Source: an uncultured Eubacteriales bacterium
GTDB lineage: Bacteria; Bacillota; Clostridia; Oscillospirales; Oscillospiraceae
Length of the DNA stretch: 21,087 nucleotides
Assembly: GCA_900544945.1 (NCBI GenBank)
Contig: UQXG01000019.1
Location: 1 to 21,087 of the forward strand
Direction: 5' to 3'
Shown here piece by piece: positions 14,398 through 20,809 of the stretch (position 1 is its first letter; every line of letters starts with the position of its first letter). A program made the translations under genes and the position numbers. The notes beneath the pieces were generated by a model. It saw nothing but the letters and a program-made list of their open reading frames with translations. It had not been told where the DNA came from and did not search any database.

Positions 14398-14922
14398 TTA
14401 CTTCACGTTGATCTGACAGCAGGCCATGGTGGTCAGTGCCGCCGCATGGGTTTCCGGGGTCACCCCGGCGCAGCAGCGGCTGTCCACGGTGATTTCCATT
14501 TCCGGGAAATTGGCCTTGAGCATCAGGGCGTTGGACACCACGCAGATATCCGTGCACAGGCCTACCAGTTCTGCCGTAAAGGGCTCCCCTGCCGCCGCCT
14601 GATAAAGAAGCCTTGGCAGCAGCACGGAGCCGAAGGTCACCTTTTCCACGGGCGTATAGCCCTTTTGCTCCAGGCAGGCAGCCACGCCGTCGTCCAGCGT
14701 CCACCCTGCCGTTCCCTTGATGCAGTGCGCCACGGGCAGCTTTTTCCCTTCCGCCGATTGCAGGTAGTTTTCCGTGTGGGTATCCAGAGTGGCGAAAATC
14801 TGGCCGTCAAAGTTCAGAATCTTGTCCATCACGTTTCCCACAATGGCCTGAGCCTCCGCCGTTCCCAGCGCTCCGTCCACAAAATCCTTCTGCATGTCCA
14901 CAACGATCAAAAAATGCTTCAT
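14398..14922 (-). CDS. Nicotinamidase-like cysteine hydrolase (isochorismatase fold)
   Basis: This 174-residue cytosolic enzyme probably deaminates nicotinamide to nicotinate or hydrolyses a related amide. The D-K-C triad is clear: D9 in VVDMQKDF, K94 in VEKVTFGS and C127 in GLCTDICVVSNAL. Of the metal-binding set seen in nicotinamidases, D47 and H49 (LDTHTENY) and H66 (PVAHC) are present, but the second histidine of the DxHxxxxxH stretch is not evident. That leaves the exact substrate uncertain. ATG at 14922 was preferred to the adjoining GTG because of AAAGG spacing. It heads a unit with the PrsW-like gene and udp. Confidence 0.82.
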   Translation of the reverse strand: MKHFLIVVDMQKDFVDGALGTAEAQAIVGNVMDKILNFDGQIFATLDTHTENYLQSAEGKKLPVAHCIKGTAGWTLDDGVAACLEQKGYTPVEKVTFGSVLLPRLLYQAAAGEPFTAELVGLCTDICVVSNALMLKANFPEMEITVDSRCCAGVTPETHAAALTTMACCQINVK

Positions 14923-14955
14923 CACGCTTCATCCTTTCGGTTTTCTCATACTTAT

Positions 14956-14984
14956 ATCATGGCACAGGAATGACAATTGGTCAA
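14956..14984 (-). promoter_or_regulatory. Possible promoter of the nicotinamidase-like unit
   Basis: On the minus strand TTGACC (14979-14984) and CATGAT (14956-14961) are 17 bases apart. The -10 box is weak (four of six). It is the best candidate between the hairpin at 15036-15074 and the gene. Confidence 0.35.
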
Positions 14985-15035
14985 GAGGAAAGCCAAAAAA
15001 CGAAGAAAGGATTTTCTTTTCGGATGCCGTATAAA

Positions 15036-15074
15036 CATCAGGGAAGCTCTGATTCAATCGGAGCTTCCCTGATG
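15036..15074 (-). terminator. Perfect 14-base hairpin, terminator-like and resembling MITE ends
   Basis: CATCAGGGAAGCTC (15036-15049) and GAGCTTCCCTGATG (15061-15074) are perfect inverted repeats with an 11-base loop. It lies seven bases past the acetyltransferase stop and is followed on the minus strand by TTTAT, so it may end the cysteine operon transcript. GGGAAGCTCTGATTCAATCG also resembles the MITE terminal sequence (GGGAAACTCTGAATAAATCG at the window start), so it may be a collapsed MITE now used as a terminator. Confidence 0.6.
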
Positions 15075-15081
15075 TGGTCTG

Positions 15082-15564
15082 TCAGAACGTCAGCCGCATT
15101 TGATACCATACGACATCTCCGTGTGTAGACTGGGAAATGCCTTCATTCACAAAGCCGAACTTTCCGTAATAATGGAGCAGTGCTTCCTTGCAAGTCAGCA
15201 CAAGCCCCTTTCGCCCCTGTTCCCTGGCCTTCTGGATCACATGGCGCAGCAAGCTTTCCGCACAGCCCCGGCAGCGGTAGGAGGGAATGGTATCCACACC
15301 GAAAATCATCTGCCACGCTCCGTTTTCATGATGCGCAGCGGCATCCTCGTACATTTCATCCCGCAGATCCTTTTCATCTGTGACCATGCCGTTGACAAAG
15401 CCAACCATGGTATTCCCATCCGTCAATACCCAAAAATGATTCGGATAAACTTGCAGCCGCCGGGCAAAGCTCATTTCCGTTGCTGCCTCGGAAGCAGGAA
15501 AGCAGGCCGCTTCAATTTTGGTGATTTCCGCCAGGTCTGCGGCGGTAGCTGTACGAATTCTCAT
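15082..15564 (-). CDS. GNAT family N-acetyltransferase
   Basis: This 160-residue protein has the GNAT fold. MRIRTATAADLAEITKIE is a typical first strand and helix. The acetyl-CoA binding motif A appears as VDTIPSYRCRGCAESLL (residues 90-106), with R97-x-x-G100-x-A102, and the C-terminal YYGKFGFVNEG is also characteristic. It resembles the small amine acetyltransferase branch, but the substrate cannot be read from sequence. The start at 15564 has GAAAGGA nine bases upstream; a longer version would overlap the desulfidase gene. It follows that gene by 22 bases and closes the cysteine unit, so acetylation of an amine or amino acid of that pathway is a reasonable but untested idea. Confidence 0.85.
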   Translation of the reverse strand: MRIRTATAADLAEITKIEAACFPASEAATEMSFARRLQVYPNHFWVLTDGNTMVGFVNGMVTDEKDLRDEMYEDAAAHHENGAWQMIFGVDTIPSYRCRGCAESLLRHVIQKAREQGRKGLVLTCKEALLHYYGKFGFVNEGISQSTHGDVVWYQMRLTF

Positions 15565-15586
15565 AACGGTGATTCCTTTCTGTGGC

Positions 15587-16888
15587 TTATCCGTGCAACA
15601 TGATCTTAACGATTTCCTTATCCGTCTCCCGCATACCGTCCCGACCCAGACGACCCACATTGCGGATGGTGGCTTCCACGCCCTTGGTGACAATGCCGTC
15701 GCCGGAGCGGAACTGCTGGCCGTTCAGGTACATATGGTATCCCAGAATGCCTGCCTGCACGCTGGACGCGATCTTCGCCGCACAGCTGGGCTTGGCACCG
15801 TCACAGATAATGCCGGAAACGATGGCCAGGGAGTTGACCAGGGTATGGGAAATGGCCTTGCAGTCAGCACCCTGCAGATAGGCGATGCCGCAGCCCGCCG
15901 CGCAGCCTGCGCTGACCGCTCCGCAGTAGGCGGACAGCCGCCCGATGCCGGTCTTTTCGTGGATGGCAATGAGGTTCGCCAACGCCAGCGCCCGGCAGAG
16001 CATTTCCTCGGAAGCCCCCAGCTCCCGGGCATACTCGATGACGGGGACGGAGACTGTGATACCCTGATTGCCGCTGCCGGAATTGATGACCACAGGCAGC
16101 TCGCAGCCGCTCATGCGGGCATCGGAACCGGCGGCCGCCTTGGCAATGGCCCGGTTGCGCACCTCGCTGCCGTAGAATTTCAGCATGGTGGAACCGACGT
16201 TGGCACCGTAATCCCCGCGCAGGCCCTCCTCAGAGATCGCCGTGTTGTACCGGATCTGCGTATCCAGCACCTGGCGGATATCCGCCAGGTCACAAGTATT
16301 GGCAAAGTCGTAAATGTCGGCAACGGTCAGCAGACTTCTGTCCGTCAGACCGGTCTCGGCAGGATTCTCCCCGCCGCAGGCTCCGCCTTTTTCCTCGGTA
16401 CGCTCAAGGATCACTTCGCCGTTTTTCTTGATGGAAACGATGTTGGTGTGGTAGTGGGTGATGCGCACCATGGCGGACTGGGTGCCGCAGTAGAGAGCCA
16501 CGATGAGGTCAAAAACGATACCGTTGTCAATGGCCTCCACGGCAACGGGAACGGTGTTCAGAAACGCCCGCATTGCCTGCTTCTGCTCCGCGCTGACCTG
16601 AGAGATGACCTCCAGAGCCTTGTCCGCCTGTCCCGCCACGATGCCCGCCACGGCAGCGGCTTCAATGCCCTTCATGCCGCCGGTATTGGGGACAATGACG
16701 CTTTTCACATTCTTGATAATGTTGTTGCTGACACCGATCTTCACCATATCCGGGACGCAGCCCAGCACCTCCCGGGCCTTGGCGGCGGCGTAGGCGATGG
16801 CAATGGGTTCCGTGCAGCCCATGGCGGGAATCAGCTCTTCCTTCAGGGTCTGTACATAAGCTCTATAAATCTCACTGTTTGGATTCAT
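15587..16888 (-). CDS. cyuA: L-cysteine desulfidase, CyuA/UPF0597 family (catalytic cysteine present)
   Basis: This 433-residue protein belongs to the PLP-free iron-sulfur desulfidases that split L-cysteine into sulfide, ammonia and pyruvate, as shown for Methanocaldococcus MJ1025 and E. coli YhaM/CyuA. C25 in MGCTEPIAIA occupies the place of MJ1025 Cys25, the proposed base. C322 (SAYCGAV), C362 and C369 (ICDGAKPSC) are the presumed [4Fe-4S] ligands. SDARMSG and NSGSGNQGI are further family motifs. ATG at 16888 lies two bases after the stop of the upstream paralogue, with AGGAAG inside that gene's last codons. A longer in-frame version would overlap the paralogue and lacks family similarity. 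It is probably oxygen-sensitive, fitting an anaerobe. Confidence 0.88.
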   Translation of the reverse strand: MNPNSEIYRAYVQTLKEELIPAMGCTEPIAIAYAAAKAREVLGCVPDMVKIGVSNNIIKNVKSVIVPNTGGMKGIEAAAVAGIVAGQADKALEVISQVSAEQKQAMRAFLNTVPVAVEAIDNGIVFDLIVALYCGTQSAMVRITHYHTNIVSIKKNGEVILERTEEKGGACGGENPAETGLTDRSLLTVADIYDFANTCDLADIRQVLDTQIRYNTAISEEGLRGDYGANVGSTMLKFYGSEVRNRAIAKAAAGSDARMSGCELPVVINSGSGNQGITVSVPVIEYARELGASEEMLCRALALANLIAIHEKTGIGRLSAYCGAVSAGCAAGCGIAYLQGADCKAISHTLVNSLAIVSGIICDGAKPSCAAKIASSVQAGILGYHMYLNGQQFRSGDGIVTKGVEATIRNVGRLGRDGMRETDKEIVKIMLHG

Positions 16889-16890
16889 AT

Positions 16891-18168
16891 TCACACTTCC
16901 TTTTTTTCTTCCAGAATGTCCAGAATTGTCTTTTCCGTGCCCACCATGCCGGGGGAGGCGATCCTGCCCATATTGCGCATGGTTTCCTCCGGGGTTGCTC
17001 CGCAGATGCCGTGGATGTTGGAAATGGAGACACCCCACATCGCCATATCAACGGCCTGCCACGCGGCATCCACCGCCACGACGCCCTTCATGGTGCAGCC
17101 CTGATTGCCGCCGTCGCAGATCATACCGGTGATGCTTCCGGCGAGGTTATCGATCACGTGAGTCATGGTTTCCGCCGTGCCGCCCCGCAGCAGGGTCAGG
17201 CCGCAGGCCATGCCGGTTCCGGCGGCGATGGCGCAGCCGCAGAAGGCGGACAGCTTTCCCGAATACTCCTTGATGTACATACACACCAGGCAGCTCAGCG
17301 CCGTGGCCCGGAGTAAATTTTCTTCCCGATAGCCGCTGACCCGGTAGGCCGCGTACAGGGGCATGGTAGCGATGATGCCGTGAGCACCGGAACCTGTGAC
17401 GCTCATGGCAGGCTCCGGCAGACCCAGCACCCGGGCTTCAATGGCGGCATTGCACAGCAGGGATGCTGTTTTGCGTTCGTCCCCGGAAATGATGTTGCCG
17501 CCGTTGGCAGCCAGCAGATACCGGGCGAAGCCGGTCTTCGGACTGTTCAGCCCCGCTTCAAACAGGGTGAGGTTGGTGGCAAAGGCCTTTCGGATAAAGT
17601 ACAATTCTTCAACGGGAACCGTCTGAACGTAGTCATAAAGCTGTGCCAGCGTATAGCGGTGGATCAGCGGTACTTCTTCCCCGCGCTTTTCCGCTTCCAC
17701 GGTCTTTTCCCACACAACCGCACCATTTTCCGTGATTTTCACAATGTTGGTATGGCTGTCCCGGATGGTCACGCAGGCGGTCCCGAAATCCGTTTCCACA
17801 GTGGCTTCAATGAAAATGCGGCTGGTGATCTCCCGCATCTCCACCTTGACGCAGCCTTCTTCCACCATCTCCCGAGCCCTTTGGGCCTGCTTCGGGGTGA
17901 TGCCGTCCAGGCATTCCAGCCCCTTCTCCGGGTCAGCGCCCACAGCCCCCAGGGCGGCGGCATGGGCATTGCCCACCTCGTCGCTGCCGGGGATGCCGCA
18001 GGTAAAGGCGTTTTTGAACATACCGCTGTTCAGCCCCAAGACGATCCGGCGAATGTTCCCGGTGGTGTGCTTTCTGGCAGTGGCGACAGCAAAAGCAATG
18101 GCTCCCGGCTCCGTCACGCCCAGGGCCGGGCGCATATCCTGCCGGATCAGTTCTGTCAATTCGTGCAT
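16891..18168 (-). CDS. Divergent cysteine desulfidase paralogue lacking the catalytic cysteine
   Basis: This 425-residue protein is clearly related to its downstream neighbour along its whole length: LGVTEPGAIAFA against MGCTEPIAIAYA, TGSGAHGIIATMP against SGSGNQGITVSVP, and SHTNIV against YHTNIV. The presumed cluster cysteines are kept: C310 in SAFCGCAI, and C351 and C358 in ICDGGNQGC. The catalytic cysteine is replaced by V18, and NQG near the active site becomes AHG. It may act on another substrate, as a subunit with the downstream paralogue, or be inactive. A strong AAGGAG site precedes ATG 18168. The two genes are two bases apart and surely cotranslated. Confidence 0.85.
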   Translation of the reverse strand: MHELTELIRQDMRPALGVTEPGAIAFAVATARKHTTGNIRRIVLGLNSGMFKNAFTCGIPGSDEVGNAHAAALGAVGADPEKGLECLDGITPKQAQRAREMVEEGCVKVEMREITSRIFIEATVETDFGTACVTIRDSHTNIVKITENGAVVWEKTVEAEKRGEEVPLIHRYTLAQLYDYVQTVPVEELYFIRKAFATNLTLFEAGLNSPKTGFARYLLAANGGNIISGDERKTASLLCNAAIEARVLGLPEPAMSVTGSGAHGIIATMPLYAAYRVSGYREENLLRATALSCLVCMYIKEYSGKLSAFCGCAIAAGTGMACGLTLLRGGTAETMTHVIDNLAGSITGMICDGGNQGCTMKGVVAVDAAWQAVDMAMWGVSISNIHGICGATPEETMRNMGRIASPGMVGTEKTILDILEEKKEV

Positions 18169-18182
18169 AATTTCAGCTCCTT

Positions 18183-18227
18183 AAAACATCATAGCCCCGG
18201 CGCGGCAATGCGCCGTCCGGGGCTATG
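18183..18227 (-). promoter_or_regulatory. Strong hairpin with short T-run before the desulfidase pair
   Basis: CATAGCCCCGG (18217-18227 on the minus strand) pairs perfectly over 11 bases with CCGGGGCTATG (18190-18200). An inner CGGC/GCCG stem is possible, and TTTT follows at 18183-18186. It sits between an 18-codon ORF and the ribosome binding site of the first desulfidase gene. It could be an attenuator, a partial terminator or an mRNA-stability element. Confidence 0.65.
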
Positions 18228-18234
18228 GCATGGT

Positions 18235-18291
18235 TTAACCGAGGATATCCTTCAGTTCCAGGGTCAGGCTGCCGATCACAGTGATTTTCAT
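18235..18291 (-). CDS. Possible 18-residue leader or mini-protein
   Basis: The ORF MKITVIGSLTLELKDILG begins with ATG at 18291, has AGGGAG nine bases upstream, and ends just before the strong hairpin. It contains no cysteine or other run of codons that would explain classic attenuation by amino acid supply. The alternating hydrophobic pattern could form a small amphipathic helix or strand. It may be a leader peptide, a real mini-protein, or chance. Confidence 0.35.
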   Translation of the reverse strand: MKITVIGSLTLELKDILG

Positions 18292-18306
18292 ACCTTTCGC
18301 TCCCTG

Positions 18307-18354
18307 TTATTTTACAGCAATGGCTTCAATTTCGCAAGCCACACTTATGTCTCC
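18307..18354 (-). pseudogene. Probable 3' remnant of ridA
   Basis: Between the malY-type gene and the desulfidases a short frame reads GDISVACEIEAIAVK and stops, with a TAA directly before it. The ending EIEAIAVK is the typical C-terminus of RidA/YjgF enamine deaminases, whose signature closes with a hydrophobic residue, Glu and Ile. RidA removes 2-aminoacrylate, the intermediate of both neighbouring enzymes, so a ridA gene would fit here. Only about 15 residues remain, so chance similarity cannot be excluded. Confidence 0.45.
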
Positions 18355-18375
18355 TTACTTCAATTGCAGGGATGA

Positions 18376-19545
18376 TTACAGGCTGTCAACCGCTTCTTTC
18401 AGCTGAGCCATTGCTTTTTCCAGGGTAGCCCGGGGGCAGGCGGCGTTCAGCCGCATGAAGCCCGTGAGGCTGCGGCCGAAGGTATAGCCCTCGTTCAGCC
18501 CCAGCTTTGCCTTGTGGATGAAAAAGTCCCGAAGTTCCTCGTTGTTCATGCCCAGTGCCCGGCAGTCCAGCCACATCAGGTAGGTAGCGTCGGGACAGTT
18601 AGGCTTGATCTGGGGGATGTTCCTGGCACAGTAGTCGCAGACGTAGTCAAAGTTGCCGGAGATGTATTCCAGCAGCTGCTCCAGCCATTCCTCGCCCTCC
18701 CGGTAGGCCGCTTCCATGGCAACAGAGCTGAAGGCGTTGTTGCGGTGGATGTCCATACCGCCCCAGAACTTGTCAAAGACGGCCTTCATTTCCGCGTTGG
18801 GGAAGATGGTGGTGCTTGCCTGCAAACCAGCCAGATTGAAGGTCTTGGTAGCGGAAACACAGGTAATAATATGTTCGGCGATCTCCGGGGAGAGGGTCGC
18901 GGTGGGAGTGTGGTGCTTGCCGTGGAAAATCAGGTCGGAGTGAATTTCGTCGGAAACCAGCAGGGTGTTATTCTCGATGCACAGCTCTGCCATTTTCTTC
19001 AGGTCGGCGGGGTTCCAGACGATGCCCAGGGGGTTATGGGGATTGCACAGCAGGAAAATGCTGCATTCCTTCACCTTAGCGGCAAAGTCCTCAAAATCAA
19101 TATGCCAATGGCCGTTTTCTTCCACCAGCTGGTTTTCCACCACGGTTCTGCCCCAGGCTTCCACCACGTCGTAGAACTCGGAGTAGACCGGGGTCTGGAT
19201 GAGCACCTTGTCACCGTCCTGGCTGAACAGCTTGACAATGGCGGACAGGGCGGGCACAACGCCAAGGCTCCAACTCATGAGGGAGGTGTCAGGCTTCCAG
19301 TTGTTGCGCTTGACTTCCCATTCCTGAACGGCTTCAAAGTAGCTGGCGGGGCGGGAGGTGTAGCCCCAGATGCCCTCCTCGGCTTTGGCCTTGCAGGCAT
19401 CCATGATAGGCTGGGCCGTGCGGAAATCCATATCCGCCACCCATAGGGGGATCACATCGGCTGTGCCGAACTTCTTGGTACGCTCATCGTATTTGGAGGA
19501 ACGATTGGCGCTGCGGTCAATCACCTCATCGAAATTGTATTTCAT
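18376..19545 (-). CDS. MalY/PatB family PLP-dependent C-S lyase (cystathionine beta-lyase type)
   Basis: This 389-residue fold-type I aminotransferase relative probably cleaves cystathionine, cysteine or cysteine conjugates by beta-elimination, giving a thiol or sulfide, ammonia and pyruvate. WVADMDF (35-41) is the MalY/PatB N-terminal mark, CNPHNPLG (167-174) the substrate loop, D199 in SDEIHSDL binds the PLP nitrogen, and K234 in SATKTFNLAGLQ is the PLP lysine. ATG at 19545 has AAGGAG seven bases upstream; a longer frame starting at 19722 would include the promoter and has no family similarity. It heads the cysteine unit and is divergent from an XRE regulator, the usual sign of local control. 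Confidence 0.9.
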   Translation of the reverse strand: MKYNFDEVIDRSANRSSKYDERTKKFGTADVIPLWVADMDFRTAQPIMDACKAKAEEGIWGYTSRPASYFEAVQEWEVKRNNWKPDTSLMSWSLGVVPALSAIVKLFSQDGDKVLIQTPVYSEFYDVVEAWGRTVVENQLVEENGHWHIDFEDFAAKVKECSIFLLCNPHNPLGIVWNPADLKKMAELCIENNTLLVSDEIHSDLIFHGKHHTPTATLSPEIAEHIITCVSATKTFNLAGLQASTTIFPNAEMKAVFDKFWGGMDIHRNNAFSSVAMEAAYREGEEWLEQLLEYISGNFDYVCDYCARNIPQIKPNCPDATYLMWLDCRALGMNNEELRDFFIHKAKLGLNEGYTFGRSLTGFMRLNAACPRATLEKAMAQLKEAVDSL

Positions 19546-19619
19546 ACGCGGCTCCTTCTTTTTGTCAGTGCTTTCGGAACATCCCGTCGGCCGCCGGAAC
19601 TGTCCCTTCGCTGAAACCC

Positions 19620-19647
19620 AATATACCCGAATTCCGGAAATTGTCCA
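19620..19647 (-). promoter_or_regulatory. Promoter of the MalY-type lyase unit
   Basis: On the minus strand TGGACA (19642-19647) and TATATT (19620-19625) are 16 bases apart. The palindrome TTCCGGAA (19632-19639) lies in the spacer and a TTTTCCGG half site lies at 19675-19682, which may be contacts for the divergent regulator. The leader would be about 68 bases. Confidence 0.55.
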
Positions 19648-19711
19648 ACGGCCCGAGTTTCTTGCGGTGAAACATTTTCCGGACTTTGTTTCCTGTGAAT
19701 GATAATATTGC

Positions 19712-19740
19712 TTGATTTTCATGCTTTTTTAGGATATAAT
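19712..19740 (+). promoter_or_regulatory. Promoter of the XRE regulator gene
   Basis: TTGATT (19712-19717) and a perfect TATAAT (19735-19740) are separated by 17 bases. The ATG that overlaps this -10 box at 19739 cannot be the start codon of the regulator, since transcription would begin after it. Confidence 0.7.
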
Positions 19741-19819
19741 GAAAATACGCAGGAAAAATCTTCTTTTTTTCCGTTGTGAGAAACTGTACAATCTGCTAAA
19801 AAATGGAGGGGTATCGGTT

Positions 19820-20524
19820 GTGGATATTGCCCAAGAAATCGGTGTAAAAATCCGCCATTACCGAAAAAAGAAGGGTATGACGGTGGAGCAGCTGGCGGAC
19901 GCGGTGTGCAAGAGCAAGTCCAGCATCTCCAAATATGAATCCGGGCAGATCATCATGGATGTCCTGTCCCTGTACGACATTGCCCGTGCCCTGGACGTGA
20001 ATGTGACGCAGCTTATGTACCTTCCGCCCAACGGGTATACCGGGGCGTCCTCCGGCTCGGTTCCCGCCTTCTTCACGAATTTAAGCCACTTTTATATGTA
20101 CTACTTTGACGGGCGAACCAATCAGGTTAACCGCTGCGTCATCGATGTGGCATCCAAAATCGGCACTGGGGTATACCATGTGCATATGTACATGAATGTG
20201 AAGGACTTTCAGCACTATACCCTGTGTGAAAACCTCTACGAGGGCACCATGACCCACTACGACGCTCTGAGCCTGCTGGTGCTCCAGAATCAGGATATGG
20301 AGATGGATCACTATCAGATCGGCGTCCCCAGCCCCTACATGAACGCCCCGGTGAAATGGGCCTTGTCCTTTGGCATTTCCAGCCGTCCCCTGATGCCCAC
20401 CTCCACCAAAGTGCTACTCTCCAAGACCATTCAGGAGGAAACGCCGGAATTTGAAAAAAGTCTGCACCTGTCCCGGGAGGACATCCGCCTCATGAAGCTT
20501 TACAATATGCTGACGATCATGTAA
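19820..20524 (+). CDS. XRE-family transcriptional regulator with an unknown C-terminal domain
   Basis: This 234-residue protein starts with a lambda-repressor-like HTH domain at about residues 5-66: IRHYRKKKGMTVEQLADAV is helices 1-2, and CKSKSSISKYESG is helix 3 with the typical S-x-I-S-K-Y-E pattern. The C-terminal two thirds, rich in Tyr and Met, matches no domain I recognise and may sense a ligand. I chose GTG at 19820 because GGAGGGG lies eight bases before it and the promoter -10 excludes the upstream ATG. Being divergent from the lyase gene, it probably controls the cysteine unit and possibly itself. Activator or repressor cannot be told. Confidence 0.85.
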   Translation: MDIAQEIGVKIRHYRKKKGMTVEQLADAVCKSKSSISKYESGQIIMDVLSLYDIARALDVNVTQLMYLPPNGYTGASSGSVPAFFTNLSHFYMYYFDGRTNQVNRCVIDVASKIGTGVYHVHMYMNVKDFQHYTLCENLYEGTMTHYDALSLLVLQNQDMEMDHYQIGVPSPYMNAPVKWALSFGISSRPLMPTSTKVLLSKTIQEETPEFEKSLHLSREDIRLMKLYNMLTIM

Positions 20525-20545
20525 TGGTTCTATGGAGAAACCGGG

Positions 20546-20590
20546 ATGGTTATTTTGATTGCGGGTGCTTCCCACACAGGCAAAACCTAA
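20546..20590 (+). pseudogene. 5' fragment of a P-loop ATPase or kinase gene cut by a MITE
   Basis: ATG at 20546, with GGAG eight bases upstream, opens MVILIAGASHTGKT, a complete Walker A motif (GxxxxGKT) preceded by a beta strand, exactly as at the start of a P-loop ATPase or kinase. The stop codon TAA at 20588-20590 is formed by the TA target site and the first base of the MITE. No continuation of the gene is found beyond the MITE, so the rest was lost or moved. It begins 21 bases after the XRE gene and may once have been cotranscribed with it. Confidence 0.7.
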
Positions 20591-20809
20591 GGAACCTCTG
20601 ACGAAATCGGCAAGAGCCGGGAGCGAGAGATTTTTCTCTGATTGAAGAGTTCAAAAATAGAGGAATCCTGTATGTACCCGCAAGAGATATGCCGCATCCG
20701 TAAGCCAGCTTGCACTGGCTTACGGATGCGGCATATATCCCACTTTTGAAGCTGCACAGATAGGAAAAAACACTGCCCAGCCGCAGAAGATTTCATCAGA
20801 GGTTCCTTA
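20588..20809. mobile_element. Complete MITE-like element with TA borders
   Basis: The element spans 20590-20807 (218 bases) and is bordered on both sides by TA, as in Tc1/mariner/IS630-type target duplications. Its ends are inverted repeats of AGGAACCTCTGAYGAAATC with one mismatch. It encodes no transposase and no convincing protein. The two halves are broadly but imperfectly complementary, and the centre holds a perfect 22-base inverted repeat. Other copies of its ends lie at 1-58 and 21052-21087. A transposase elsewhere in the genome would have to mobilise it. Confidence 0.75.
20687..20736. repeat. Perfect 22-base inverted repeat in the MITE core
   Basis: The arms at 20687-20708 and 20715-20736 are exact reverse complements around the six-base loop CTTGCA; each arm contains GCCGCATCCGTAAGCCAG. 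The absence of mismatches, against the decayed outer parts of the element, suggests a separate constraint or a recently acquired core. Confidence 0.85.

Noticed and set aside
16889..17038. N-terminal extension of the downstream desulfidase frame
   Set aside because: The 50 extra residues lie in another frame of the upstream paralogue and look unlike the family. ATG 16888 gives C25 at the expected place.
15518..17104. Plus-strand 528-codon frame opposite the desulfidase genes
   Set aside because: It lies opposite conserved motif-bearing genes, has no ribosome binding site of note and no domain likeness.
19546..19722. Longer start for the MalY-type lyase
   Set aside because: It would include the gene's own promoter. 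The family N-terminus begins at ATG 19545, with AAGGAG upstream.
19739..19819. Longer start for the XRE regulator
   Set aside because: The ATG at 19739 overlaps the -10 box. GTG 19820 has a good ribosome binding site and leaves the HTH domain complete.
20687..20736. CRISPR repeat or tRNA-like structure
   Set aside because: It is a single perfect hairpin without regular repeats or spacers, and has no tRNA arms.
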